A stretch of DNA of 64,000 nt from Synergistaceae bacterium (GTDB lineage Bacteria > Synergistota > Synergistia > Synergistales > Aminobacteriaceae). This document shows positions 51,388-59,094 of this stretch, piece after piece. The notes under the pieces are model-generated. The model was given only the letters and a program-made list of their open reading frames with translations. It was not told the DNA's origin and made no database searches. The translations under genes were made by a program, and so were the position numbers. The DNA lies in contig JAFUYQ010000014.1 in the NCBI GenBank assembly GCA_017470485.1, positions 1 through 64,000 on the forward strand, written 5' to 3'. Every line of letters starts with the position of its first letter. Within the stretch, counting starts at the first letter, position 1.

Positions 51388-52893
51388 TTATGCTCTTCCA
51401 TAGAGTTTTGAGGCAGCTTTTATTCTGTCGGCCAGTCCGTCGGGAACAGCATCGCTTTTCATTCTCCATGACCAGTTCCCCGAAGGCGTTGAAGGAATAT
51501 TGATTCTAGCCTCCGCGCCGAGCCTCAGATAATCCTGCATAGGTATTACCGCCGTGTCAGCTACGGAACTTACCGCAAGCCTCGTTACTTCAGACGTGAA
51601 AATATATCCGTCCATAACGTCGCGCCCGATGTAAAGCGAGAAGTTCTTTATCTCGTCCTCAGTCGCGTCATTCTCGAACCAGCCGCGCGAAGTATTGTTG
51701 TCGTGAGTGCCGGTGTACACAACTGAATCTCTTGTGTGGTTGTGCGGAGCGTAAGGGTTATCCGAAGGGTTTCCGAAAGCAAAGTGAAGCACAAGCATTC
51801 CGGGAAGCCCGTAATCCTTCCTGACCTTCTCGACATCGGGAGTGATTATTCCCAAGTTCTCAGCCCAGAACGGCATCTCTGGGAAATTCTCTTTCAATGC
51901 CGCAAAAAATTTCTCATACGGAACATCAATCCATTTTCCGTTTTTGGCGGTTTCCTCGCCGTAAGGTACTGCCCAGTAAGCGATTAATCCCCTGAAGTGG
52001 TCTATGCGAATCCTGTCGAACATAGTCAGAAGATTCTTCAGCCTCTTAATCCACCAGTTGAAGCCGTCCTTCTCCATAACGTCCCATTTGTACGTCGGGT
52101 TGCCCCAGAGCTGGCCTGTTGCGCTGAAATAATCGGGCGGAACTCCTGCGACCGTTACAGGATTCAAATCCCCGTCAAAATCAAACTGTCCGGGATTCTG
52201 CCAGACATCAGCGCAGTCCCTCGTTACATACAGCGGCATATCCCCGACTATCTCGACATCGAGTTCATTCAGGTACTTATGGAGCGATTTCACCTGACGG
52301 AAGAATATGTACTGATAGAACTCCTGACGCGCTATTTCCTCAGAATATTCGGCTTTGAATTTTCTGAGGGCTTCTTCATCTCTGTGCTTCAGTTCATCAG
52401 GCCATTCGTACCACGCCGCGCCGCCCTGAACTTTCTTTATGACGCTGAAGAGCGCGAAAGGTTCAAGCCATTCAGTTTCGTCAACGAACGCTCTGAAATC
52501 CGATGTGCTGCCCTTCATCATGTGCTTGCAGGCGGCATTAAGGACTTCGGTTTTGAATGCTCCGGCCAGTTCGTAATCGACAGTTTCGGGGTGAACCGTG
52601 AAATCATACTTGGCCGAAATTTTCTTCAGTTCATCGGGCGTAATAAGTCCTTCATCAGAAAGAATCTCAGGGCTTACGAGAAGATAGTTTCCTGCAAATG
52701 CGCTCGTCGGGCTGTAAGGCGAGTTTCCGCAGCCCGGATCTACCGCAGTCATCGGGAGAACCTGCCATATTTTCTGGCCAGCGTCATGAAGAAACTTCCC
52801 GAACTTCAACGCTTCAGGCCCGAAATCGCCTATGCCGTACCCAGAGGGAAGAGATGTTACCGGCAGTAAAATTCCCGAACACCGTTTTGACAT
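51388..52893 (-). CDS. malQ: 4-alpha-glucanotransferase (amylomaltase)
   Basis: 501 residues of family GH77. It disproportionates maltodextrins, releasing glucose. Visible are the N-terminal LPVTSLPSGYGIGDFGPEA, the catalytic Asp block RIRIDHFRGLIAYWAVP, the acid/base Glu in FWAENLGIITPDV and the transition-state Asp in TGTHDNNTSRGW. Full length. It is a single gene with ATG after AGGAGG. The amylosucrase-like gene at the right edge suggests a glycogen/alpha-glucan metabolism. Confidence 0.95.
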   Translation of the reverse strand: MSKRCSGILLPVTSLPSGYGIGDFGPEALKFGKFLHDAGQKIWQVLPMTAVDPGCGNSPYSPTSAFAGNYLLVSPEILSDEGLITPDELKKISAKYDFTVHPETVDYELAGAFKTEVLNAACKHMMKGSTSDFRAFVDETEWLEPFALFSVIKKVQGGAAWYEWPDELKHRDEEALRKFKAEYSEEIARQEFYQYIFFRQVKSLHKYLNELDVEIVGDMPLYVTRDCADVWQNPGQFDFDGDLNPVTVAGVPPDYFSATGQLWGNPTYKWDVMEKDGFNWWIKRLKNLLTMFDRIRIDHFRGLIAYWAVPYGEETAKNGKWIDVPYEKFFAALKENFPEMPFWAENLGIITPDVEKVRKDYGLPGMLVLHFAFGNPSDNPYAPHNHTRDSVVYTGTHDNNTSRGWFENDATEDEIKNFSLYIGRDVMDGYIFTSEVTRLAVSSVADTAVIPMQDYLRLGAEARINIPSTPSGNWSWRMKSDAVPDGLADRIKAASKLYGRA

Positions 52894-52913
52894 GAATATT
52901 CCTCCTAATTTAA

Positions 52914-54248
52914 CTATATTGCTCCTGAATCATACACTGCACAGCCTGCACAGAATGTCATAGCAACATCAATATTTGCAATTTCCTCCGGCCTCACGAG
53001 GAACGGATCCTGTTCCAGTATCACTATATCAGCGTCATTCCCGACAGTAAGACCGCCTCTCCTTGATTGTTCGTATGCGTTCCATGAGGCTGACCATGTG
53101 TAAACGCTCAATGCTTCGGCAACGCTCAGGCCGTTCGACACGAAACTGCTTATTGCCTTGAGGGGTGATGAGAGATTTTCACCGCTTCCGGCTGAAATGA
53201 CGAGTCCATTCTGGAACGCCTCGTGAAGAAAATTATTTTCATCGCCCTTGAATGTTATTCCTCCGAGTCCAAGAAGACTCATTCTGTCGAGAAGTCCGCC
53301 TGTAACATTCCTGACTAAATGGCGCGAACTTTTCTGGGATTTCTTTATCATTTTCTCAAGGGCGTTAAGGCATGACTTGTTGTTGTCGGTTATGACCTGA
53401 CAGCCGGAGAGATGGCACGCGGTAATCATATTTTTCTGAGCCTGCTGTTCGAGACTGTCCCTGATGATTATTCCTCCGAGCTTGCAGAACGGCAGGCCAT
53501 CGCCGGTTCTTAATCCTGACGAAAGAAAAGTGCTTAGTTCTTCAGGAGTATTGAAAGCAAAATTGCATCTCATTCTGAACGTCAGAAAATCATAAGCGTC
53601 CCTGAAAAATATATCCCATAATCTTTCAGCGTCATCGTAAAAATCTGACCATACTTCCGTGATTCCAAGCGCGTTCACTTTCTGCGAGTAGTTCCCGGCA
53701 AGATAGGCAATATCCTCCCTGCTCAGTTCGGGAAGGTGCTGTGTGAACTCGTCAAGCTCAACGTTATCCTGCGGCATGTTAAATTCATTCATCGCCTGAG
53801 TGTTGAGAACCGCATGGCTTTTCTTAGCGTCAATGACCGCGCAGGGCAGTTCAGGGACAGCAGCGTCAAGATCATCATGCGAGATTATTATTTCATCGGG
53901 TAAATTAGAGGCGATATACCATTCACGGAGAGGGTTGGGATTGGCACGGGAATAGTTCGTAAGGGCTTCGGTCATTTCGCGGACAGAATGAACGTTCGAG
54001 AGGTTGAGACGTTCCTGAGACTCCGCCCATGTCAGGAAGTCAGTTCCTGTGTCAATGAATCCCGGAAGAACTGTTCTCCCGTGAAGGTCAATAACTTTAC
54101 CGCCCATACTGCCCGTATCGTCATTAAATGAGGCGATACGGCCATGTTCAAAAGTTACATTGGCTTCTGTGCCTGACTGAGTATGAATCCTGCCGTTGAC
54201 GAGCGAGATTTTTGAGTCCTGTTTTCTTGACGGCTCCATTGAAGGCAA
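52914..54248 (-). CDS. Amidohydrolase-fold (YtcJ type) pseudoenzyme, 444 aa
   Basis: The frame keeps the YtcJ-like amidohydrolase layout: N-terminal beta-sandwich, PGFIDTGTDF near 59-68, SRRGGLTVGNDADIVILEQDPF near the C-terminus. But the metal ligands are gone: the PGFIDxHxH motif has Gly and Asp where the two His should be, and the later His/Asp ligand blocks (HAxGD, EH, SD) are replaced by TDNN, NV and GE-type sequences. So it is probably a non-catalytic binding or regulatory protein. TTG at 54248 or ATG at 54239 could start it; AAAGGGGG lies ahead. Neighbours give no clear pathway. Confidence 0.75.
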   Translation of the reverse strand: MPSMEPSRKQDSKISLVNGRIHTQSGTEANVTFEHGRIASFNDDTGSMGGKVIDLHGRTVLPGFIDTGTDFLTWAESQERLNLSNVHSVREMTEALTNYSRANPNPLREWYIASNLPDEIIISHDDLDAAVPELPCAVIDAKKSHAVLNTQAMNEFNMPQDNVELDEFTQHLPELSREDIAYLAGNYSQKVNALGITEVWSDFYDDAERLWDIFFRDAYDFLTFRMRCNFAFNTPEELSTFLSSGLRTGDGLPFCKLGGIIIRDSLEQQAQKNMITACHLSGCQVITDNNKSCLNALEKMIKKSQKSSRHLVRNVTGGLLDRMSLLGLGGITFKGDENNFLHEAFQNGLVISAGSGENLSSPLKAISSFVSNGLSVAEALSVYTWSASWNAYEQSRRGGLTVGNDADIVILEQDPFLVRPEEIANIDVAMTFCAGCAVYDSGAI

Positions 54249-54335
54249 AGTCCCCCTTTAATTTTCATGTTTCCTGCGGATAGAATGAAGTCCGCCCGTT
54301 TTTTAGCTTCAAGGCGGACTGTTCAGAACTAAACG

Positions 54336-54599
54336 CTAATAAAGGCCGCTGTGTTTCTGGCCTATTCCGAAAATCTGAAGTGAACTCTCAAGAAGTTCAT
54401 TCTGCGATTTGACCAGCCATGCGCCCACTGCCATTTCGACTTTAGCTTTGCTTATGTCCATAGAGGCTTCGGCAATGCTCATGGGGTCAGCACCGTTTTC
54501 GGCGATTTTGGAACTTGCGGCACCGGCTGTGTTAAGTCCGCTCTGCATCATAGCCATGCCGTTTTTCCCGAGCGTGTCAAAACTGTTCAGGTTAATCAT
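54336..54599 (-). CDS. Small conserved-looking protein of unknown function, 87 aa
   Basis: ATG at 54599 with a strong AAAGGAGGCGG ribosome binding site. The product is mostly helical and Ala/Met/Ser-rich (GMAMMQSGLNTAGAASSK, AEASMDISKAKVEMAVGAWLVKSQNELL), with no signal peptide. Its pattern, residues about 40-75 with alternating Ala/Ile, recalls small motility-associated or coiled-coil proteins, but I cannot assign it. Confidence 0.65.
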   Translation of the reverse strand: MINLNSFDTLGKNGMAMMQSGLNTAGAASSKIAENGADPMSIAEASMDISKAKVEMAVGAWLVKSQNELLESSLQIFGIGQKHSGLY

Positions 54600-54697
54600 G
54601 AAAATCCGCCTCCTTTCTTGCGCGTGAAATAAATTGCTGCATTTAGTATACTACAAGAGAATTAATTTTCAGGGAAAAGGAGTTTTGCAGTAACACC

Positions 54698-55390
54698 ATG
54701 AAATATCCTATTGCTATTATCATAACAGTATGTTTGATTCTATCGCTGATGGTTTCGTTCTGCCCGGCTGAAACTGAAGAAGACTTCAAAATCTCAGAGA
54801 TTGACGAAGCGACATTCGCAAGAATGAAAGGCAAATCCTACAAGGACGACTGCCCCATTCCGCTCGGAGACCTCCGGCTTCTTCACGTCCTCCACAAGGA
54901 TTTAGAGGGCAATACGCACAAGGGCGAATTAGTCTGCAATGTCTACATAGCTTCTGACGTTCTCGAAATCTTCAAGGCTCTTTACGAGGTAGGCTACCCA
55001 ATCGAAAGGGTAAGGCTCGTTGACGAATACAATGCCGATGATGAAACGTCAATGCGCGACAATAACTCGTCATGCTTCAACTTCAGGTTTATTTCGCACA
55101 CGACCAGAATTTCAAAGCACGGACTCGGCCTCGCGGTGGACATCAACACGCTGTATAATCCATTCGTCAAGGAAGTGAACGGAAAAAGAAACGTCGAACC
55201 CGCAACCGCTGAGGAATACACCGATAGAACTAAGAGTTTCCCCTACAAGATAGAGAGCGGAGACTTGTGCTACAGGCTTTTCACCGAACGCGGATTTGAA
55301 TGGGGCGGCGAATGGAAAACCGTTAAGGATTACCAGCACTTTGAGGTTTCGGACAAGGTAGCTGAGGAACTTTACCCGAATTACAGATAG
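54698..55390 (+). CDS. Exported M15-family peptidoglycan peptidase
   Basis: 230 residues with a signal peptide (cleavage near CPA) and a D-Ala-D-Ala carboxypeptidase/L-alanyl-D-glutamate peptidase type domain. The zinc ligands are in SKHGLGLAVDIN (His, Asp) and DYQHFE (His), with GGEW before it. It should cut peptide cross-links or stem peptides of murein. AAAAGGAG is about 15 bases ahead of the ATG, a longer gap than usual. It precedes the TM1266-type genes by 13 bases and may share their transcript, although no functional link is evident. Confidence 0.88.
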   Translation: MKYPIAIIITVCLILSLMVSFCPAETEEDFKISEIDEATFARMKGKSYKDDCPIPLGDLRLLHVLHKDLEGNTHKGELVCNVYIASDVLEIFKALYEVGYPIERVRLVDEYNADDETSMRDNNSSCFNFRFISHTTRISKHGLGLAVDINTLYNPFVKEVNGKRNVEPATAEEYTDRTKSFPYKIESGDLCYRLFTERGFEWGGEWKTVKDYQHFEVSDKVAEELYPNYR

Positions 55391-55403
55391 GAGGATTACC
55401 GAA

Positions 55404-55646
55404 ATGGAAACAAGAGTCGCAGTAATGAGCATAATAGTCGAGAACACAAGCTCAATCGAGTCGCTGAACCAGATACTCCACGAGTACAGGACTCACATAA
55501 TCGGGCGCATGGGGCTTCCCTATCATCAGAAGAATATCAACATCATCAGCATTGCCATTGACGCGCCGCAGGACGTGATTTCGGCGTTGTCGGGAAAAAT
55601 AGGAAACCTTGAGGGAGTAAGCGTAACGATAGCGTTCTCGAAATAA
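55404..55646 (+). CDS. TM1266-type iron-only hydrogenase system regulator, copy 1
   Basis: 80 residues starting METRVAVMSIIVEN, then LNQILHEYRTHIIGRMGLPYHQKNINIISIAIDAP. This is the TM1266 family, a small ACT/NikR-C-like alpha-beta protein encoded next to [FeFe]-hydrogenase maturases. AGGAGG precedes the ATG. A second, diverged copy follows, then hydE. Confidence 0.85.
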   Translation: METRVAVMSIIVENTSSIESLNQILHEYRTHIIGRMGLPYHQKNINIISIAIDAPQDVISALSGKIGNLEGVSVTIAFSK

Positions 55647-55670
55647 TAATCACGGGAGGTATTACAGCTG

Positions 55671-55931
55671 ATGGAAACAAAAATTACTGTCATGGATATA
55701 GTCATTGAGAACAGCAATTCAGTTGAAGCTGTCAGCGATATTATTCATGAATACAGACAGTACGTCATCGGGCGCATGGGTCTTCCTTACCGTCTGAAGG
55801 GCATAACCATAATCAGTATTGCCCTTGAAGCCATGAAAGATACAGTAACGGAAATTTCCAGACGGATAAGCGAAATCGAAGGTGCCGGAGTAAGAACGTA
55901 CTATCTGGGGACGCTCCAGAAGCCGGAATGA
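55671..55931 (+). CDS. TM1266-type iron-only hydrogenase system regulator, copy 2
   Basis: 86 residues and clearly paralogous to the gene before it: METKITVMDIVIENSNSVE, HEYRQYVIGRMGLPYRLKGITIISIALEA. It has an extra C-terminal tail (TYYLGTLQKPE). GGGAGG precedes the ATG. Its TGA overlaps the hydE ATG (ATGA), so copy 2 and hydE are translationally coupled. Confidence 0.86.
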   Translation: METKITVMDIVIENSNSVEAVSDIIHEYRQYVIGRMGLPYRLKGITIISIALEAMKDTVTEISRRISEIEGAGVRTYYLGTLQKPE

Positions 55932-56995
55932 ACTATGATATAAACCTGCTTGTTCATAAGCTGGCAGATGTACATTCACTGAGCCTTGAGGAGTACGAGG
56001 CGTTAATCACTGACTGCAATCCCGAATCCTCAAGGCTTCTCCGTGAACTTGCCGTTAAAACTAGGCGCGCGATTTTCGGCAATGATGTCTATATTCGCGG
56101 CCTCATTGAAATCTCGAATATCTGCCGGAATGACTGCCTCTACTGCGGAATAAGGCGGAGCAATTCTAATTGTGAGCGTTACCGCCTCACTCCTGATGAG
56201 ATTCTCGCGTGCGCTGATGAAGGTTACGGGCTAGGCTTCAGAACGTTCGTTCTTCAGGGAGGCGAGGACTCTTACTTCAATGATGACGTTCTCGGCGGAA
56301 TCGTAAGGAGCATAAAATCCAATCACCCCGACTGCGCTGTTACCCTCTCAATGGGCGAGAGGAGCTTCGGGAGTTACAGGTACTTGAGGGAGTGCGGAGC
56401 CGACAGGTATTTACTGAGGCATGAAACCGCTGACCCTGAACATTATTCGAGGCTTCACCCTTCGGAGATGTCATACTCAAACCGCATGAAGTGTCTCCAT
56501 AATTTGAGGGAACTAGGCTATCAAGTCGGGTGCGGATTCATGGTCGGCAGTCCGTTCCAGACGGTTAGGAATCTTTCGGAGGACTTGAAATTCATTGAGA
56601 CGTTCAAGCCTGAGATGTGCGGAATCGGGCCGTTCATTCCCCACAAGGACACGCCGTTCAGGGATTACCCTTCAGGAACTCTTGAGATGACATGCAAACT
56701 TCTGTCAATTATCAGGCTTATTCACCCTCCTGTGCTTCTGCCCTCGACAACCGCTCTCGGAACGATTGACCCATTGGGGCGCGAGAAGGGCATAATGTCA
56801 GGTGCTAATGTAGTTATGCCGAACTTGTCGCCGGTGAGCGTCCGAAAGAAGTACGAGCTTTACGACAATAAAATCTGCACGGGCGAGGAGTCCGCGCAGT
56901 GCCGTGAATGCCTCAGCAACAGAATGCGTAAAATCGGCTACGAGATTGTTACCGGCAGGGGCGATTTCAGTGCCGTGCGAGAAAATTCTCGATGA
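55928..56995 (+). CDS. hydE: [FeFe]-hydrogenase H-cluster radical SAM maturase HydE
   Basis: 355 residues. HydE helps build the dithiolate-bridged iron subcluster of [FeFe] hydrogenase. The radical SAM cluster Cys residues are C66, C70 and C73 (ICRNDCLYCGIRR), followed by the SAM-binding GGED-like region (LQGGEDSYF) and GIGPFIPHKDTPF. Its ATG overlaps the TM1266 copy 2 stop. Neither HydF nor HydG nor hydrogenase subunits are in the window. The 3' end overlaps nudC convergently by 29 bases. Confidence 0.95.
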   Translation: MNYDINLLVHKLADVHSLSLEEYEALITDCNPESSRLLRELAVKTRRAIFGNDVYIRGLIEISNICRNDCLYCGIRRSNSNCERYRLTPDEILACADEGYGLGFRTFVLQGGEDSYFNDDVLGGIVRSIKSNHPDCAVTLSMGERSFGSYRYLRECGADRYLLRHETADPEHYSRLHPSEMSYSNRMKCLHNLRELGYQVGCGFMVGSPFQTVRNLSEDLKFIETFKPEMCGIGPFIPHKDTPFRDYPSGTLEMTCKLLSIIRLIHPPVLLPSTTALGTIDPLGREKGIMSGANVVMPNLSPVSVRKKYELYDNKICTGEESAQCRECLSNRMRKIGYEIVTGRGDFSAVRENSR

Positions 56996-57719
56996 GTTTC
57001 CTTGCGATACTTGCCTCATCGGGAATGTTCATCTTCCGGATTTCATCAGCTCCGAAAAATCCTGCCTTTAAGATTTCCTGACCGTCCGGCTGAATTTCAC
57101 CTGACTCGTATTCGGCGGTGAAACCGAGCATTAACGAGTTAGGGAACGGCCATGTCTGACTTCCGAAATACTTTATGTTCCTGACAGTGAGGCTGACTTC
57201 CTCCATGATTTCACGCCTCACTGCCTCTTCAAGACGTTCGCCCGGCTCGACAAATCCGGCGATGACGCTGTAGCGTTCGTCATTCCACGCGGAGTTATGA
57301 GCGAGTAAAAGTTTACCGTCCCTCTCGACCGCCGTAATTACTGCCGGTGATATTGGCGCGTAAAAAACAGCTCCGCAGGTTTCGCACTCACGGCCGAAAT
57401 CATTAGGGCGCGGAAAAATTTTCCCTCCGCAGTGCGAACAATAACGAACATTCCTGAACCATGTGGCGAACTGCAATGCCCCCGATGCCTCAGTGAATGC
57501 CTTGTCCCCGAACAAGTGCCATAAATCCCGAAGCCCTATGAGCCTTTCACCGTCATTGAGCGTCAAAGGCTCTCTAACGTCCGACCATTCGGGGAGTTTC
57601 TGCCATACTTCAGGGAGTTCACGCGACGACATGAGAAGTTTAAGCCCCGAAAAATCTTCATCGTTAAATTTATACTGTCCGCTGCGAATCAATATCTTGT
57701 TTCCGCAGAATATCATCAT
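56967..57719 (-). CDS. nudC: NAD(H) pyrophosphatase (NudC type)
   Basis: 250 residues starting at one of two tandem ATGs (57719/57716); AAAGGAG is ahead, whereas longer starts lack one. It has a Cys4 zinc ribbon (CSHCGGK and CETCGA), the Nudix box GFVEPGERLEEAVRREIMEEVSL, and the downstream NudC signature SQTWPFPNSLMLGF. It cleaves NAD(H), and in other bacteria removes NAD caps from RNA. It is convergent with hydE. Confidence 0.93.
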   Translation of the reverse strand: MMIFCGNKILIRSGQYKFNDEDFSGLKLLMSSRELPEVWQKLPEWSDVREPLTLNDGERLIGLRDLWHLFGDKAFTEASGALQFATWFRNVRYCSHCGGKIFPRPNDFGRECETCGAVFYAPISPAVITAVERDGKLLLAHNSAWNDERYSVIAGFVEPGERLEEAVRREIMEEVSLTVRNIKYFGSQTWPFPNSLMLGFTAEYESGEIQPDGQEILKAGFFGADEIRKMNIPDEASIARKLIENFLARH

Positions 57720-57777
57720 GAAATATTCAGCTCCTTTGTACCGTATAATATACATCAAAAAAACACAGGTGATTAAA

Positions 57778-58407
57778 ATGCTCACGATAACTGCCGCCGG
57801 TAAATCAGCCAATGATGCCGTAAGCCTCGTCAAAAATGCCGTAAACAGTAACACTGATGACACTCTCAAAGTATTAATTGACGGGCCTGTTCAGGCTGAA
57901 GCGATAAAGAAATTTCTTGAGTCTCTGGGCTTTAGTGATGTTCTTCTTGAGGACGATGAAGGGAGTCTTTATCTGACAGTCTCTCTATCGAAAAGTGAAG
58001 CTCCTGCCCCTCAAATGCTTCCGGCAAAAGTACAGCCTCATCTTCCTGCCAACGTCCGTCAGGTTCATGAAGTCCATGAGATTAAGGACACTATAGGCGT
58101 GATAATCTCATGCCGTAACAAAGAATATCAGTCGTCATTCCTCAGAAAATTTCTTCTGTCGCTCCTCAAAACTGATGTTAAACCGAATGTTATTGCCCTT
58201 CTCGACTCAGCCGTTAAGATTTCAGCGTATAATTCACCGCTCTGTGTAATCCTCAAGAAACTTGAGGCACTCGGCATTCAAATACTGATTTCGGAGTCAT
58301 GCGCCGACAGATTGGGAGTAACTGACGCGGCAGGGGCTGGAGTTATCGCGGACATGAGCGAAATTCTTGACGAAATATTTTCATGCAGTAAGATTATCAG
58401 CATATAG
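57778..58407 (+). CDS. yedF: YedF-like protein (TusA-like plus DsrE-like domains)
   Basis: 209 residues from ATG 57778 (CAGGTGAT ahead; the frame upstream is antisense to nudC and is not coding). Residues about 1-75 look like a TusA domain but lack the CP-x-P active-site motif (ITAAGKSANDAVSLV instead). Residues about 105-209 match the C-terminal domain of sulfurtransferase-like selenium metabolism proteins: GVIISCRNKEYQSSFLRKF, ALLDSAVKI, LEALGIQILISESCADRLGV with one conserved Cys. Selenium genes are not visible nearby. The gene precedes hpt by 19 bases. Confidence 0.8.
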   Translation: MLTITAAGKSANDAVSLVKNAVNSNTDDTLKVLIDGPVQAEAIKKFLESLGFSDVLLEDDEGSLYLTVSLSKSEAPAPQMLPAKVQPHLPANVRQVHEVHEIKDTIGVIISCRNKEYQSSFLRKFLLSLLKTDVKPNVIALLDSAVKISAYNSPLCVILKKLEALGIQILISESCADRLGVTDAAGAGVIADMSEILDEIFSCSKIISI

Positions 58408-58426
58408 CTTTTAAGGAGGAATATTA

Positions 58427-58963
58427 ATGCCTTACAAACTTGGCGAAGTATTATTGTCGCGAGAAACGATTGCAAAAAGAGTCAAAGAAGTCGCTGATGA
58501 GATTGTCAGAGATTCAAATAAGAATGAGCCGTTAGTCATCGTTGGAATTTTAACGGGAGCGGCATTTTTCCTGACGGATCTTGTGAGGGAGCTTCCTGAG
58601 GATATGGACGTTCGAGTCGATTTCATGTCGGTGGCCTCTTACGGAGATTCTACGGAATCAAGCGGAGTAGTCCGTATATTCCATGACCTCAAGACTAACA
58701 TTGAGGGAAAGAATGTCATTGTCGTTGAGGATATTATCGACTCAGGCTTAACGCTGTCGCACCTTCTTACGCTCCTTAAGGGGAGGAATCCTGCAAGCCT
58801 GAAGGTCTGTGTCCTTCTCGATAAGGCCGAGCGAAGGAAAACCGAAGTCAAAGTAGACTACTGCGGCTTCAGCATACCCGATAAGTTTGTGGTCGGCTAC
58901 GGCCTCGACTGTGCTAGTATGTGGCGGCACCTCAAGGATATAAAATACGTAATCGAAGAATAA
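58427..58963 (+). CDS. hpt: Hypoxanthine phosphoribosyltransferase
   Basis: 178 residues of purine salvage PRTase: the PRPP-binding loop VIVVEDIIDSGLTLSHL near 96-112, GILTGAAFFLTDLVREL near 40-56, and MSVASYGDSTESSG flexible loop. It makes IMP or GMP from hypoxanthine or guanine and PRPP. AAGGAGG precedes the ATG. Confidence 0.95.
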   Translation: MPYKLGEVLLSRETIAKRVKEVADEIVRDSNKNEPLVIVGILTGAAFFLTDLVRELPEDMDVRVDFMSVASYGDSTESSGVVRIFHDLKTNIEGKNVIVVEDIIDSGLTLSHLLTLLKGRNPASLKVCVLLDKAERRKTEVKVDYCGFSIPDKFVVGYGLDCASMWRHLKDIKYVIEE

Positions 58964-58989
58964 CAGCTCCATAATTCCTCATGAAAAGT

Positions 58990-59025
58990 AACCCGATATT
59001 GCTCATGCGGTATCGGGTTTCTTTT
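58990..59025 (+). terminator. Terminator after hpt
   Basis: AACCCGATA/TATCGGGTT perfect 9-bp stem followed by TCTTTT. Confidence 0.92.
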
Positions 59026-59094
59026 ATGAGCGCATGTCTCAAATTTCAAACTGCTATAATTCTATAATTATTCATACTTTGGAGGTCTTATTTC

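Noticed and set aside
51997..52869. Long open frame (290 codons) on the plus strand opposite malQ
   Set aside because: It is antisense to a fully conserved GH77 gene; a codon-bias effect, and no domain is visible.
57463..57777. N-terminal extension of the YedF-like protein
   Set aside because: It is antisense to nudC, low-complexity Ser/Pro-rich, and a good start with a ribosome binding site exists at 57778.
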